DNA from: Pycnopodia helianthoides
Taxonomy: Eukaryota > Echinodermata > Asteroidea > Forcipulatida > Asteriidae
DNA: 64,000 nt
Assembly (NCBI GenBank): GCA_032158295.1
Contig: CM063245.1
Coordinates: forward strand, 7,364,700 to 7,428,699
Direction of reading: 5' to 3'
Positions 41,850-52,675 of this stretch are shown piece by piece. Position numbers and translations under genes: made by a program. How positions within the stretch are numbered: the stretch's first letter is position 1; every line of letters begins with the position of its first letter. The notes under the pieces were generated by a model. That model ran no database searches, was not told the DNA's origin, and saw nothing but the letters and a program-made list of their open reading frames with translations.

Positions 41850-42015
41850 CCTTCTGCTCAAGTCATATTAATTGGTGACTTCAATGTTCACCACAAGGAG
41901 TGGTTGACCTGTTCTTGTAATATTGACATTCATGCTATTGCAACAAATAATGTTTCCAATTCTAAGGTTCTTACTCAGATCATTTCATCTCCTACTCATA
42001 TTTCGGATCACATTC
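41850..42015 (+). pseudogene. LINE endonuclease fragment leading into a minisatellite
   Basis: Reads VILIGDFNVHHKEWLTCSCN, then IDIHAIATNNVSNSKVLTQI and ISSPTHISDH, the GDFN-x-H block and following segment of an APE-type LINE endonuclease. The next natural block of this family (a leucine-rich LLDLFLSSNPD-type segment) is present as YLIDFFLCSNPDDC and is the sequence that became amplified in the minisatellite at 42013-42537. Confidence 0.75.
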
Positions 42016-42537
42016 CCGCTGGTAGGTACCTAATAGACTTCTTTTTGTGTTCCAACCCAGATGACTGTGTTCCCGCTGGTAGGTACCTAATGGACTTCTT
42101 TTTGTGTTCCAACCCAGATGACTGTGTTCCCGCTGGTAGGTACCTAATGGACTTCTTTTTGTGTTCCAACCCAGATGACTGTGTTCCCGCTGGTAGGTAC
42201 CTAATGGACTTCTTCTTGAGTTCACCTAGATACGTGTTCCGCTGGTAGGTACCTAATGGATCTCTTATTCACCTAGTGACTGTGTTCCCGCTGGTAGGTA
42301 CCTAATGGACTTCTTCTTGAGTTCCAACCTAGATGACTGTGTTCCCGCTGGTAGGTACCTAATGGACTTCTTCTTGAGTTCCAACCTAGATGACTGTGTT
42401 CCCGCTGGTAGGTACCTAATGGACTTCTTCTTGAGTTCCAACCTAGATGACTGTGTTCCCGCTGGTAGGTACCTAATGGACTTCTTTTTGTGTTCCAACC
42501 CAGATGACTGTGTTCCCGCTGGTAGGTACCTAATGGG
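42013..42537. repeat. 57-bp minisatellite derived from LINE endonuclease sequence, about ten units
   Basis: TTCCCGCTGGTAGGTACCTA recurs at 57-bp spacing (near 42012, 42070, 42127, 42184, 42285, 42342, 42399, 42456 and 42513), with one shortened, degenerate unit near 42237. Because 57 is 19 codons, the frame stays open on both strands: plus reads VPAGRYLMDFFLCSNPDDC per unit, minus reads HSHLGWNTKRSPLGTYQRE. The adjacent plus-strand endonuclease fragment shows that the plus frame is ancestral. I do not consider either strand a gene. Confidence 0.9.
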
Positions 42538-42920
42538 TTTTTGTATAAGAAAACAGTACCTTCTGAAGCCTTGTGTTGAATGTTAGCTTGATTGGAGACA
42601 AACAAATTTAAAAAGTGTTTTGACACTGATTCACTGGTCTGATTGCTCTCAGACTTATTTTGTATGAGAAAACAGTATGTCCTGAAGCCAGGTGTTGAAT
42701 CTCAACTTGATTGGAGACAAAAAAAATCAAAAGGTGCTTTGAGAAAGATTCACTGCTCTGATTGCTCTAAGACTCATTTTGTATCAGAATACAGTACGTT
42801 CTGAAGCCATGTGTTGAATGTTAGCTTGATTGGAGACAAACAAATTTAAAAAGTGTTTTGACACTGATTCACTGCTTTGATTGCTGTCAGACTCATTTTG
42901 TATCAGAAAACAGTACCTTC
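42538..42920. repeat. 119-120-bp tandem repeat, about three units
   Basis: Units begin near 42541, 42660, 42779 and 42898 with a TTGTAT(a/g/c)AGAAAACAGTA block, followed by TTGATTGGAGACAAA and a CACTG(g/c)TCTGATTGCT(g/c)T block. It lies directly between the 57-bp minisatellite and a LINE fragment. Confidence 0.85.
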
Positions 42921-43630
42921 AGACAGCAGAGCATATTCTAGGTGGGGATATAGGCCTGCTCTTTCAGCGTTTGGGTAGCAGTGTCTTATGTTCCTCTTAA
43001 TGAGTCGTTACATTCGATTGGTTTTCAGGGTGATGTTTGTTAACAAGTCGGTCTTCCAGGAGAGCTTAATGTAAAGGTTAGACCCAGATATGGATGTTCT
43101 TTTAATAACTGATGTTAATACATCTTCACCTAGGTGGTAGTCAAAGCTGATGTTGTTCGTACGATCAGAGACTTGCCTCACATGGCATTTGTCGGAACTG
43201 AATTTCATCTGCCACTTTACTGACCATGAGTTCAGCAAATCAAGACCTGATTGTATAGTGCCTTACAGTCATCCTTGGTGTTGATAGGCCAGTACAACAA
43301 ACAAACAACTATCGTATAACAAACAAACAATTATCTTACAACAAAAAATTATCGTTGAAAAAGGCAAATAGACCGATGAGATGGAGTCGGATGTCATTAA
43401 TTAATGTGAGAAATAACAGTGGTCCTAGAACTGTGCCTTAAGGGGTTTCAGAGAGAATGCCTGTCCACTTTACTATCTACCTCTACTTGCTGGGAACTCT
43501 TGGTAAGGAAGTTTTCAAACTATGTTGTACTTCAAGAGAGTGCCACAAACTCCATAGTGATGTAATGTACTATGTAGTGCTGGGAGGAGTCTCTGGTGGA
43601 AAACTCACTCAACAGCTTTCATAGACTGTG
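42915..43630 (-). pseudogene. LINE reverse-transcriptase fragment
   Basis: On the minus strand, near 43440-43380, GTVLGPLLFLTLINDIRLHL gives RT motif B (PQG lost to a stop). Then 43238-43008 gives LNSWSVKWQMKFSSDKCHV and FDYHLGEDVLTSV, then KLSWKTDLL and ITLKTNRM, the thumb region. It ends KRNIRHCYPNAERAGLYPHL then EYA. The block containing the YADD active site is deleted. The style differs from LINE-1 to LINE-3, so this is a separate family. Confidence 0.75.
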
Positions 43631-44035
43631 GGCCGTGCTAGATTTCCTTGTCAACATTCAGTTCTGGATGAGGTCTTCTTTTGGCAGTTCATTGATTCGG
43701 TTTTGGGACAAGAACGTCATTTAAGTTCATGCGACTCAGCTCAGACGCATCAGGTTATACATAGATGGGGCGGAGTGCTCTCGCTCGAAAAGGGAAATGT
43801 CTCCTTTGGAGATAACTGGTCCCCGGAGGTTCAGAGGTCAACGGATATCTGTTACAAGGAGGCCTTGGCCCTTTACTTCGTCCTTGTTTCAGTGATGAAC
43901 CGGTTATAGGACAGAAGAGTAGATGTTCAGGTGGATGCTAAAAGTTTATAACATGCATGGTCAGGTCTGAGGGCGAGGTCTACTGCCCTTGTGGTAGACT
44001 TGATTCAAGTCCCGTTCTCGTGTGAGAGGTCCCTT
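43628..44035 (+). pseudogene. DIRS-like element remnant, RNase H region, first half
   Basis: Reads HRWGGVLSLEKGNVSFGDNW, then a KEALALYFVLVSVMNRL block, stop, DRRVDVQVDAKSL, stop, HAWSGLRARSTALVVDLIQ. This is the WGG...W...I-x-x-KE-x-x-A-L...V-x-V-D-x-x-x...W pattern of the RNase H domain in DIRS-type tyrosine-recombinase retrotransposons. It stops abruptly at 44036, where a different element begins, and the domain continues at about 47480. Confidence 0.6.
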
Positions 44036-44040
44036 TCCAC

Positions 44041-44432
44041 GGTAACTCGCGTTACATTTAATGGGTAGTTCCATGAGTGTTTGGGCTGGTATTCTTTTAT
44101 TTTGAGGTCAGATAAATAGAATTTCTCTGAGGAACATTATTGAGTTATGATTAACAACATCCCCCCCCCCAAATTTAAAAACACCTTTTGTCTGCTTTTG
44201 GCAACACCTTTATTTTCGGTAACTCATGTTACATAGAAAGGACATGCATAAAAACACATCAGCTGTTTTCAAATTCTCCTCAAACTGGGCAACCCTGATG
44301 GAATTTTTTCTGTGTTTCTATGACATAGGCATGTATGATGCATGATTACATTCAAATAATAACAAAACAATTGATAACAAATCAGAAAGGACCTCTCATG
44401 TTGGTAACTCGCGTTACGGTAACTCGCGTTAC
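44041..44432. promoter_or_regulatory. Four GTAACTCGCGTTAC sites on the 3' side of the transposase remnant
   Basis: Each site is a 5-bp inverted repeat GTAAC/GTTAC around TCGC, usually preceded by G and followed by A. Two abut as a direct 15-bp repeat at 44403-44432. The site at 44218 reads GTAACTCATGTTAC. They look like binding sites for the element's own transposase (inference). Confidence 0.6.
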
Positions 44433-44804
44433 AGCTTGTCTGCGAAAAAACAATGCCTCATTTCATGCATAGCTTAAGTTCATGTCAAGTTTGCAACATG
44501 TACTACATAAAACAAATTGATAACAAGTACTTATGTAACTACTAACTCACTCATCCAGCTACACAATGGCATACATGTCCGTACATTCAATATGTATGGT
44601 GCACGTACAACTTATGTACATATGTTGTGAACAAAATGTTGGATGCATCCAGTATGATTCCATTGGATATTCCGACCAGCTGTACACTACACTTACAAAA
44701 GTAAATGGAAAGAAATCGCTGATTTCCAGAAAAGGTAAATGATCTACATGTGCTCATTGTTTCATTTGAAATCTTTAATGTCCTGTATGTTCATCTGTAA
44801 AGTC

Positions 44805-45143
44805 TCAAAACTTGGTTGAAAACTTGTAGTGGCAGCGATTGTTGGCTATGTCTGGCTTCTCCAGCTTCACCATCATACTGCGGAGCAGATAGAAGATGAC
44901 GTCCCTTGGAGAAGGCCATTTCCAGTTATTTCCTGCTGGCTCCATCACTGAGACTTGAAAGTCATTGTCTCCTCCAATTGCAATGACTTCACCTGGGAAA
45001 AGGATGTCCTCATAATTCACAGCATACCAGTCCCCAACCTGAATCAATGCGTCTCCTGTCGTCATGTCTTTCCTCGGTGGCTGCTTATCTTTTGAGAGAA
45101 GTAGCGCTACAGTAGCTCCATTTGCATTAGCAAAGAAGTGCAT
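44805..45143 (-). pseudogene. Transposase-like remnant, C-terminal piece
   Basis: Reads GDALIQVGDWYAVNYEDILF, then PGEVIAIGGDNDFQVSVMEP and NNWKWPSPRDVIFYL. A VGDWxxVxY....PGEV......V.VM......WKWP pattern forms the C-terminal domain of multicopy invertebrate proteins that also carry the SDGPASQFKNR segment found just upstream in this remnant. It overlaps the preceding piece by 37 nt in another frame, so one frameshift separates them. Confidence 0.55.
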
Positions 45144-45592
45144 ACGTGTGTAACTCCAGTGATCTGTTCGGCTTTATCAAACACAGAGTTCAAGATCAGT
45201 AATTGATTGTGTTTGTTGATGTCTTCTGATGTCACTTCATGGACATTGACATTTTCCGTGTCAATTGCTGCATCAACAAAAGTCACAGCATTGGTCACAA
45301 TGGCTTTACGTGATGAAACCTTGCTCCACACATGATGCTTCGTCGAACCTCCAATACCGTCCACTGGGCCTTTCCCATGGGATGTAGCAAAAAAATTCCA
45401 CTCAATCTGGACGTTGTGCTTGGTTTGTAGAGGTACGATGGCTGCTCCTATGTAACGATTCTTGAACTGCGATGCTGGGCCATCTGACCAGATTGACACT
45501 CTTTTGATACCACTTGGAAGGTAGCTGAGAAGGCAGTCCATGTAGGCCACAATTGTGTCTTTGGAGTGAACCAGATTGTCCGAGGCAAGCAC
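45107..45592 (-). pseudogene. Transposase-like remnant, central piece
   Basis: 161 codons. Includes ASDNLVHSKDTIVAYMDCLL, then VSIWSDGPASQFKNRYIGAA and WNFFATSHGKGPVDGIGGST. The acidic positions (Asp in QVDFSENY of the preceding piece, Asp of WSDG here, Asp of PVDG) could be a DDE/D-type triad, but that assignment is mine. I know this pattern from many uncharacterised invertebrate proteins and cannot assign a superfamily name. It would cut and paste the element if intact. Confidence 0.6.
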
Positions 45593-45643
45593 ATAGCAGT
45601 GTATAGAACCAGAATGCTAGAGAGCTGCTGTGAACAAACTCAC

Positions 45644-46010
45644 TTACTTTTGATTCCAGTGTGCAGATTGGATTTCATCCTGGCTCACACAAGTGTAATT
45701 TTCTGAAAAGTCTACTTGAAGGAGAGCAACATCTTTGTCAAAGTCTTTGGTTGTTACTTGTTGCCTTTGCTTGTTGTAGGCTGATGCCTGCTCCCGTTTG
45801 ATGAAACAATGATCAAGAAATTGAGGCAGAATCTCACAAATGTAGTCCAGCAACTCCTCTGTGGTCCCTTCATCCTCAGTTTTGACCATTCTACCATCCT
45901 CATCTTTTCTCCAGACAAACCACTGTGTGTCAACAGACTCAGGCAAATTATACACTTTACGCACACCCTGTGCATTCATGCAGTGTGGGCATTCATTAAG
46001 CCAGCATGAT
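45644..46010 (-). pseudogene. Transposase-like remnant, N-terminal piece
   Basis: Reads MPTLHECTGCA-type start in an overlapping frame, then VRKVYNLPESVDTQWFVWRK, a LDYICEILPQFLDHCFIKRE block, and DVALLQVDFSENYTCVSQDE followed by IQSAHWNQK. A GTAAGT follows the last codon but no sensible acceptor is near, so it may be an old intron or chance. Cys/His spacing just upstream (HECPHC-like, near 45985) suggests a zinc-binding end. Confidence 0.5.
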
Positions 46011-46040
46011 CTTTGTATTGAAAAACTGCATCAAACTGGT

Positions 46041-46211
46041 GGTAACTCGTGTTACAGACTTTAGATGCTATTTTTTAAATATTGGGATAATTTAGCAGAA
46101 AATGGCATCATAGGAAGTTGGGTTTAATTAGAAAATAATGAATCTAGCCATTTTATTTACTTCAGAAAAATTATTAGAGGAAAAAGTAGGTGTTTTGGTA
46201 ACTCGCGTTAC
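46041..46211. promoter_or_regulatory. Two GTAACTCG(c/t)GTTAC sites on the 5' side of the transposase remnant
   Basis: GGTAACTCGTGTTAC at 46041-46055 and GGTAACTCGCGTTAC at 46197-46211, the same motif as at 44041-44432. Sites therefore flank the coding remnant on both sides. Confidence 0.6.
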
Positions 46212-46260
46212 AATGTCTCTAATGCATAATATTCCTAAGCGTAGAATTAAGCAGCGATGA

Positions 46261-47285
46261 AATATCAACTTTCTTTCTGGGCAGGGAAGAATCATGACTT
46301 ATAACAATATAATTAATCATTTAGCTTGGTCTTGTTCCATTATTTACTTTGAAATATCATATCATTTCTTATTACCATTTTTTCATGGATTTTTTGCACA
46401 AATTGTCCTTAAAACAATTTTGGTCATATTTTGAAAAATCTTTAAAAAAAAAAATTCACAATGCAAAACTTGAACTCATACATAAATAAATTGTAGTGCC
46501 TAAACTTTCACTTCTTGAAGTTGAAATTTTCATGTCATGTCCACCTTTCCAATCCCGCCAACTAGCAAACAACCCGTATAGCAGTGCGCGCACGCCGTCA
46601 AAAATGTGGTCCCGAGAATGGGACTTGACGAGGTCGTTTCTTACTCTGCACATTGTATCGAAAAATCTACCTGAATGGGGAGATGTACAAAACAAATGGG
46701 AGCGTGGAAGCGCTATAATATTCATTATACTCTGTGACATCACAGTGCAAGACACTGTAAGTGCAAGCGTCTAACCGTGGCGACACGTGGGGGCGGGCAA
46801 ACTAATCAGCAGGCAAAGGGGTGTCGGTATTATAAGTCGTTGGATTGCACTTCCCAAAATTCAAATTTTGCAAACGAAACCGACCCCAATGTATGTTACA
46901 ACGTATTAAATTAAATTCAAATGAACATTCAGTCGCGCTTTCTTTTTATAATAATTGGTTATTAAAAAATGTATTTCAATCCTCAAGTACTTAACCCCCA
47001 CAAATAACAAATGAACGAGCCTTCTTGTTGAATGTGTTTGATTGGACAACACGTATCACGCAGCAATGTTTACAATATTCATAAGTGAATACATTTACAT
47101 ATCAGGCAACTGCGGCATCGTCAAGTCCCTGTCCCTCGTGCGGAACAGGTTGGGGAATGCAGAGCATCACAAAACAATAGTTTTCTGGGGATGGCATGGG
47201 ATTGGGACTTGAGTCAAGTCTACCCTTGCGGGGGTTTTGAGGATCATTTTTGCGTTTACTTTAGAGGCAAATTTTGATCTGCGGG
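46261..47285. other. Stretch with no recognised element
   Basis: AT-rich. Plus-strand frame 46496-46774 and minus-strand 46456-46755 have no recognisable similarity. It probably belongs partly to the DNA transposon that split the DIRS-like element. Confidence 0.4.
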
Positions 47286-47800
47286 TCCAGTGGGTTACCC
47301 TCTAGCAACAATCCGGCTGATGTCCTCTCCAGGATGCTGTCTATGGCAGACATGCGACTATCGCCATATCTATGGTGTCTCCTTTAAGAAGAGTTGGGAG
47401 GCAGTGTGGGGTTCACATGGGACCTTATGGATTTGCTGTCTATGTACCAAAAGGGAAGGGAGAGACTTATTCTAAAAAATTTCTTCAGGGATCCAGTTCA
47501 AGGCGCGTCAGGCGTAAATGTGTTTGCACAGTCATGTCCTAGAGGAGAGGTGTACGTTTTCCCCCCATTCGTGCTTATTTCATCCCTGGTCAGGCTGCTG
47601 CTTGAGTGGGGAGACGTAATTGTGACATTAGTCGTCCCAAAGCAATCTCACCCGAGGCCTTGGAGGCCACATTCTCTGCCTCTAAGTCTCTGCATCTAAG
47701 TGAGGTGGGCCAGAAGGGAGTTCTTGAGATACCATCACATCAGGGTTATGTGCAGAACGCCAAGGGGTTTCTGTTTGAGCTTTGAGATGTCATTTTCCTC
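47286..47800 (+). pseudogene. DIRS-like element remnant, RNase H region, second half
   Basis: Plus-strand frame 47394-47699 contains FFRDPVQGASGVNVFAQSCP then RGEVYVFPPFVLISSLVRLL and VTLVVPKQSHPRPW. This matches the DPGA...NAFAQ.W....YAFPPF.LI..VL......V.V.P.W....W end of the RNase H domain in DIRS-like elements. It would follow the half at 43628-44035 if the intervening DNA transposon were absent. Confidence 0.65.
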
Positions 47801-48370
47801 AAGGGCACAATATCCCTCGAAAGGGGCATAGTCAATTTTGCTTGGCCGTCCTTCCTAAACCTCAAAGTAAATGTGTATGGTAGGGCAAAGATGGAAGCTC
47901 TATACAGAATTTTAGCATCGTTATGTTGCACACAGAAGCTGGATATTGCAATTTTGCATGGAAGTGTTAATGACATCAGTAAGAAGACTAACAGCTCAGC
48001 AGCAGTTCATGAGCTGTTGAGAGTTTTTAAGGTAACCTCCATGCAGTTACGGACCCAATATCTTCAGGTTCAATTCGTGCTGTCAGCAGTTTGCCAATTG
48101 AGAAACGTCGACACCAATCGCCAGATAGCCGCAGTAAATTCCACATACAAGGAGCTATGTGAGGAGTGAGGATGGCATTTCCTGTCGAATGATCACATTT
48201 ACCAGCATGATCTCAAAGACCAGGTTCATTTGACAGTATGGGGCAGTATGGAATTTCATCATCAGATGCAGTTGTTCCTGAGGTCGATTTGTGGTGGACG
48301 TATGGGGTTAGTCATACATCCAGAGACAGGACGATACTCGACATTGACACCCTAACTTGAGTTTAGCCTG
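47801..48370 (+). other. Weakly coding DIRS-like linker
   Basis: Plus frame 47873-48169 is open (DIAILHGSVNDISKKTNSSA then AVHELLRVFKVTSMQLRTQY). It resembles an SGNH/GDSL-like stretch (a GSND-type block) that some retroelements carry between polymerase and recombinase, but similarity is too weak to call. Confidence 0.35.
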
Positions 48371-49750
48371 ATGTTGGTTTTACGCATGACTATTTTCTCG
48401 TTTTTGCAGCTGACAAGAGTGACGACCAGGCTGGGGGTGCTAAACTGGAAATTTGACGACTGTCCCTACAATAAGCAAAAAAGCTGCTTGTTGAACAATT
48501 TAGATGTATTTTTTTTAAATAATCATGATTCGGGCTACTATACCGATAGCAACAGTCCTAAAAACAGCAACTCCAGAGGACATCATCAAGTTTTTAGTAG
48601 AACGAGATTGTAAAGGAAAAACCCAAGTGCACGTTCTTGGATGTCTTAATCTAAAATGTAAGGAGACAAGGAATTCACAAATGTGGCCGTCAAAGATATC
48701 TAGCAGCAGGGACGGTGGATTCATACATGTACAATGTACATGTTGTACGTACGCAAATAAGAGCGCACTTCAATTCGCTGGGTAGTAGGAGACCACGGAC
48801 ACCAAGAGCCAAGGAAGGAAATCCATGCATATCAGGTCAAGTCAAAGATACATAAAAGCCATCCGTTTGGAGCAAGTGGAGGCGCACGTCACTCAAAAAC
48901 AAGCCGTTCCAATCTTTTCTGACAAGTTGCGATTGTTAGTGCGTGAGATTCGGCAGTGTATTTCGGATTTGGTGGAAAAGGCCGAGCCAAGTTTCATCAA
49001 ACATTACATTCTTCATAGGGACCTGGCATTTTTTTCTCTCTCTTTGGTGGACCGGGGATCGGGCGGACTTACATGTAGGTCGCACAAAAACCTGTGAGGT
49101 GACAAGAATTGATGGCAGGGATTTGCTGCTAAATCACACCATCGGCAAGACAGTGAGAGAGGGGTAGTCTTCCTTTATTATTATTCCAAAGTTAGACCAA
49201 GTGGAGATGGATCCAGCGGGTGCAGTCAATGCAATGGTGTATATGGCTGGTGAGCATGGAGTTGACTTGTCAGGGGGTATCTCTTTTGCCCATGTACACA
49301 TGTACACCAGATTGGAGGCTTTAAGCAAAATAAGCCATTCACAGGAAACAATCCAAACAATCGTCTAAAGCTGTACTTCTCCAAATCATCAGACCACAGT
49401 GACCGTGCTCTGAGAGATGGTGGTAGGGCTGGAGTTGCCACCACTCTAAGGATGTTAGGGGCTTCAGAGCAGCAGGTCATGGACCATTGTAGATGGGCGA
49501 CACATCAGACATTTAAGCATTATACGGAGGTTGAACGTGTCACAAGACATTCCAGCACGGTGCAAATACTTTGGGATGCGATAAAAGCTGATGGAGGTGA
49601 CCAGGCTTCGGCAGCAGATCAAATGGGGGAATTTTATCACCTTTTAAACTCGCCATTTCAGGCTCCTAAAGCAGGGCCAGCACATAAATGTTTGCAAAGC
49701 ATCAATGTAAATAAAGCCCATGAAAATGGGTCCCGAGAAAAGAGATAATA
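48371..49750 (+). pseudogene. DIRS-like tyrosine recombinase, decayed
   Basis: 48525-48680 reads ATPEDIIKFLVERDCKGKTQ then VHVLGC, the N-terminal SAM-like block. 48840-49090 gives HVTQKQAVPIFSDKLRLLVR and RDLAFFSLSLVDRGSG (first catalytic box, frame-broken). 49370-49545 gives LRDGGRAGVATTLRMLGASE then VMDHCRWATHQTFKHYTEV, the second box with His (MDH) and the nucleophilic Tyr (HYTEV) kept. The HxxR box reads DGGR, so its His is lost. This type of recombinase inserts circular DIRS-type intermediates. Several stops and shifts make it dead. Confidence 0.72.
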
Positions 49751-52175
49751 ACAATAATAATTTTTAAAATGTGTTTAAAAAAACTCCCAGAAAAGAAGAA
49801 GGAAATAATATATATAAAAAAATAATAATATTAATGGTAATATTAACAATAAAAAGGGATTTTAACAAGTGCAAAGCAAAGGCAACAGCAAAACGTCTTT
49901 TCCTTAGACTTTTAGAAGAGGGTTGAGATATGGGATGGGTCAAAGCATCTATTCTGGGGAAGTGCGCGGTCGGTCCTTCAAGTTACTCAGAGCAAGGTAC
50001 TGTACATGTATTGTTTCTACCCAAACCTCAATAAGTGTAGAAGCCTGAGCCCGAGAAGAATACAGTGATGTCAATACATGCTATTTGTGTAACGAAACAA
50101 TACTGGCAAACAAAAGTGGGACAGAGGGATAAAAAAAAAAGTGTCGAGGGAAGATTTTAATTTACTCAGAATTCATAAGAATGGACTACCTTCTACGGGA
50201 AAATAGCAAAGGAAAGATAATTTGGCAAGTAGAAATTCCATCATGCAGTGTTTTTTCTTGATTGATGTGTAAATTTAATGTAAGTTACGCGGTGTCCACT
50301 TTTCAGTCAGGTATCCAAAAATAAAAGTAAAAAGAAAAAGAAATGAAGTTAATTTGTTGCAGCTAATGTTTTGCCCCCATCTTCAAGTTGAAACTATGAA
50401 AAAAAGGGATTACCTTTCTTTAACCATAACAATTATATTAAATAAGTGGACACCGTAACTAACGTTCCAGAAAACAGTTTTGTACGCAACTGTTTTAAAT
50501 GCTTAAAAAGCATTAACACCCCCCCCCCCCCGAAGTTCTGCCTCCCAAAGTCTAATCGCAGCTAACTGATTCTTATATCTTAAAAACGCAAATTTAAAGT
50601 ATAGAATTTAAAGAACAATCCCGACACGGTGGACACCATCTTTAAAATGTGTTGCATTGGAAAATAAGTGGATGAGCCTAAAACTTGTGACCTTTAGGTC
50701 ATCCATACAGGGTACCTGCTCATGTATAAAGCTATCCTGGTGACAAATGTTGATTACCAGTTAAACTACAAAGTTTTTTTACGTTAGTTACACAGTGTAC
50801 GCCGAAAATAGTTGGCGATGTTTGTGTGCATTTTTTCCATCCTCATATTAATCGGGGATATACAGACTTTTGCAAGATGATTAAATGCAGTTTATTTTGA
50901 ATAAAAATGGCTTAGTTCGGCGAGGATGGGGTTTGCGAAAGTATTTATCTGGCCTGGTAAATGGTGGACAGGATGTGTAACTAATGTAAACAAAGATTTA
51001 TTGATCGTTTTAGGTGCTTAAAAACCTCTCTGTTTTTCCCCACGGGCCACATTATTTTATTAATTAATTCACTCAAGCAATATATGCACACATGGAAGAA
51101 AACGGTGAAGGAATTCTTACGTCTTTGATTTGATGAAATTTTGGTTCAATCGATTTTTGGGGTACAATTTCAAGCAATCTTGCACATAGTTCAACAGAAC
51201 AAGCCACAAAGCCTGCAAAATAAGTTCAATTTGCGTAAATTTAGTGTTACACAAATTTTGAAATAAAATAAAATTTGCAGCAAATACATACACAATGTAT
51301 CAAGTTGAAACTACGATTGTAATTCTTCTAAATATTATTCAGTCCGTAATGATCTTAAAATCAATCTTTCTTGACATTAATCTAATGAAGTGTGTGATGA
51401 TGAATATCAATATAAAGTAAGAAACAGAGTTAAAAACCCCAAGAGTGAAAAAATCTAAACCAGGCCTTCTGTTCATGATAAAAAGTGTAACATTGTCCCA
51501 TGTTAATTTTTAATTTTTTCTTCAACATGTCATACATGTACCTTTCATTCACACACCAATGGGGAGAAATCCGTTGAATGGATATCATTCATTCAATTTC
51601 ATATTTTCCTATACTATACTATAAAATATTTTCACGTTGCTTCCATCTTCTTAAAACTTAGTCAAAAACTTTTAGTGACATCTGTTGTTAGCAGCTATTT
51701 TAAGGTTCGTCTCTTTATCTCTTATGTTTCAAAGTTTTTAAACAAATTATTTATATTTCTCTTAATTCTCTTTTATCTAGGCCTATATCTTACAAATTTT
51801 TAAAACAACTTCAAAAGTCAAGAAATTGAAATTTGAAGTATGCAGAACATGTATGTACGTAGTCAAAACTATTTGTAGTTCACACAACTGACTAACTAAC
51901 ACTTATGTGTGTACACATTGTCTTTAAATACATCCAGGTACATTTAAGTATTGCAGGTATTACAAAGATTGCATTGAGTGAAACAGAAGATTGTGAAGAT
52001 AGATTTTGCACAGGTACAATGTATAGTAGACCCTGTAGACATAGGTTGGTGCAGCAAGCTCATTGACCAGGGCTACATACAATGCATTGAGTACTGCAGC
52101 ATAAAATAATACGGTAACGCATTTGCTGAGCCTCTGTGCGCAACACAAAACATAAAACAATGAAATGAATATAAA
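49751..52175. other. Stretch with no coding similarity; small inverted motifs
   Basis: A purine-rich (AAT)n-like stretch at 49750-49860 follows the recombinase. AGTTACGCGGTGTCCACTT (about 50283-50301) and AAGTGGACACCGTAACT (50442-50458) are near-inverted repeats; related GGTGGACA motifs recur near 50629 and 50963. They could be ends of an unrecognised transposon. A poly-C run lies near 50519-50531. From 51,000 to 52,175 I see nothing. Confidence 0.45.
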
Positions 52176-52602
52176 AGCAAGTTACACAAATAAAGATTCA
52201 AACAAATGAGTTTTTAAAAGTCCCTTGAAAACCTGAAGAGAGCCAGCTTGGCGATTATGAAGTGGTAAAGTCATTCCATAACGAAGGTGCAATGAAGTTG
52301 AAGGCTCTTTGACCATAAAATTTAGTGGAAAAAGACTTTTTGTGTCAGTAGGGATTGGTCAGCAGATCGAAGAGGACGAACAGGAATGTATTTACTGGGA
52401 AGATCAGATAGTCAGGAGATAGGCCATGAAAAGCTTTGAAAGTGAGAAGATTTTTAATATACAATATGCAGTTTGATTGGAAGCCAGTGGAGTTCTTGTA
52501 AGATGGGAGTAATATGTTGGGAACAAGGTGTGCGTGAGACGAGGTGAACACTTTCAACTGTTGCAGCCCACTCAAAAACAAAAGAAATTGCAAAATTTTT
52601 AT
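52176..52602 (-). pseudogene. LINE ORF2 C-terminal fragment
   Basis: The minus strand reads ITPILQELHWLPIKLHIVYK, then, after an indel, LTFKAFHGLSPDYL. A final block near 52290-52210 reads NRQAGSLQVFKGLLKTHLF. This is the LHWLP...HGLSPDYL...F-K-x-x-L-K-T-H-L-F end of L2/CR1-type ORF2. Only the 3' part is present, as expected from 5' truncation. Confidence 0.75.
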
Positions 52603-52654
52603 GGTAACTTGCGTTACCTGTGAGTAACCCGCATAACATGGGAACTCGTGTTAC
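52603..52654. promoter_or_regulatory. Cluster of three GTAACTCGCGTTAC-type sites
   Basis: GGTAACTTGCGTTAC (52603-52617), GTAACCCGCATAAC (52624-52637) and GGGAACTCGTGTTAC (52640-52654) are variants of the motif around the transposase remnant at 44-46 kb. Together with the perfect copy at 53741-53755 they bracket about 1.15 kb, suggesting a non-autonomous derivative. Confidence 0.55.
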
Positions 52655-52675
52655 ACGTTTTGTTAGGGTATTATC

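Larger units (their letters stand above)
44036..46260 (-). mobile_element. DNA transposon remnant with interspersed GTAACTCGCGTTAC sites
   Basis: Three transposase-like coding pieces (44805-46010, minus strand) are framed by copies of GGTAACTCGCGTTAC: 44041-44055, 44218-44232 (one change), 44403-44417 and 44418-44432 (directly abutting), then 46041-46055 (one change) and 46197-46211. The whole interrupts a DIRS-like RNase H domain, implying later insertion. I cannot see clear terminal inverted repeats. The right boundary may lie further on, up to about 47280. Confidence 0.55.

Noticed and set aside
41904..42626. Repetitive protein genes on both strands
   Set aside because: The 57-bp unit is a multiple of three, so open frames appear automatically. 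The plus frame is traceable to a LINE endonuclease fragment, and no start, splice or stop context supports a gene.
45592..45660. 20-nt intron between two transposase-like pieces (GTAAGT...TTCACAG)
   Set aside because: Too short for splicing. More likely decay of the coding sequence with a chance donor.
46456..46774. Opposed 92- and 99-codon frames
   Set aside because: No recognisable similarity, no splice sites and no repeat context that would support coding.
50283..50985. Transposon bounded by GTGTCCACTT/AAGTGGACAC motifs
   Set aside because: The motifs are short and imperfect, the spacing is irregular, and no target duplication or coding sequence supports an element.
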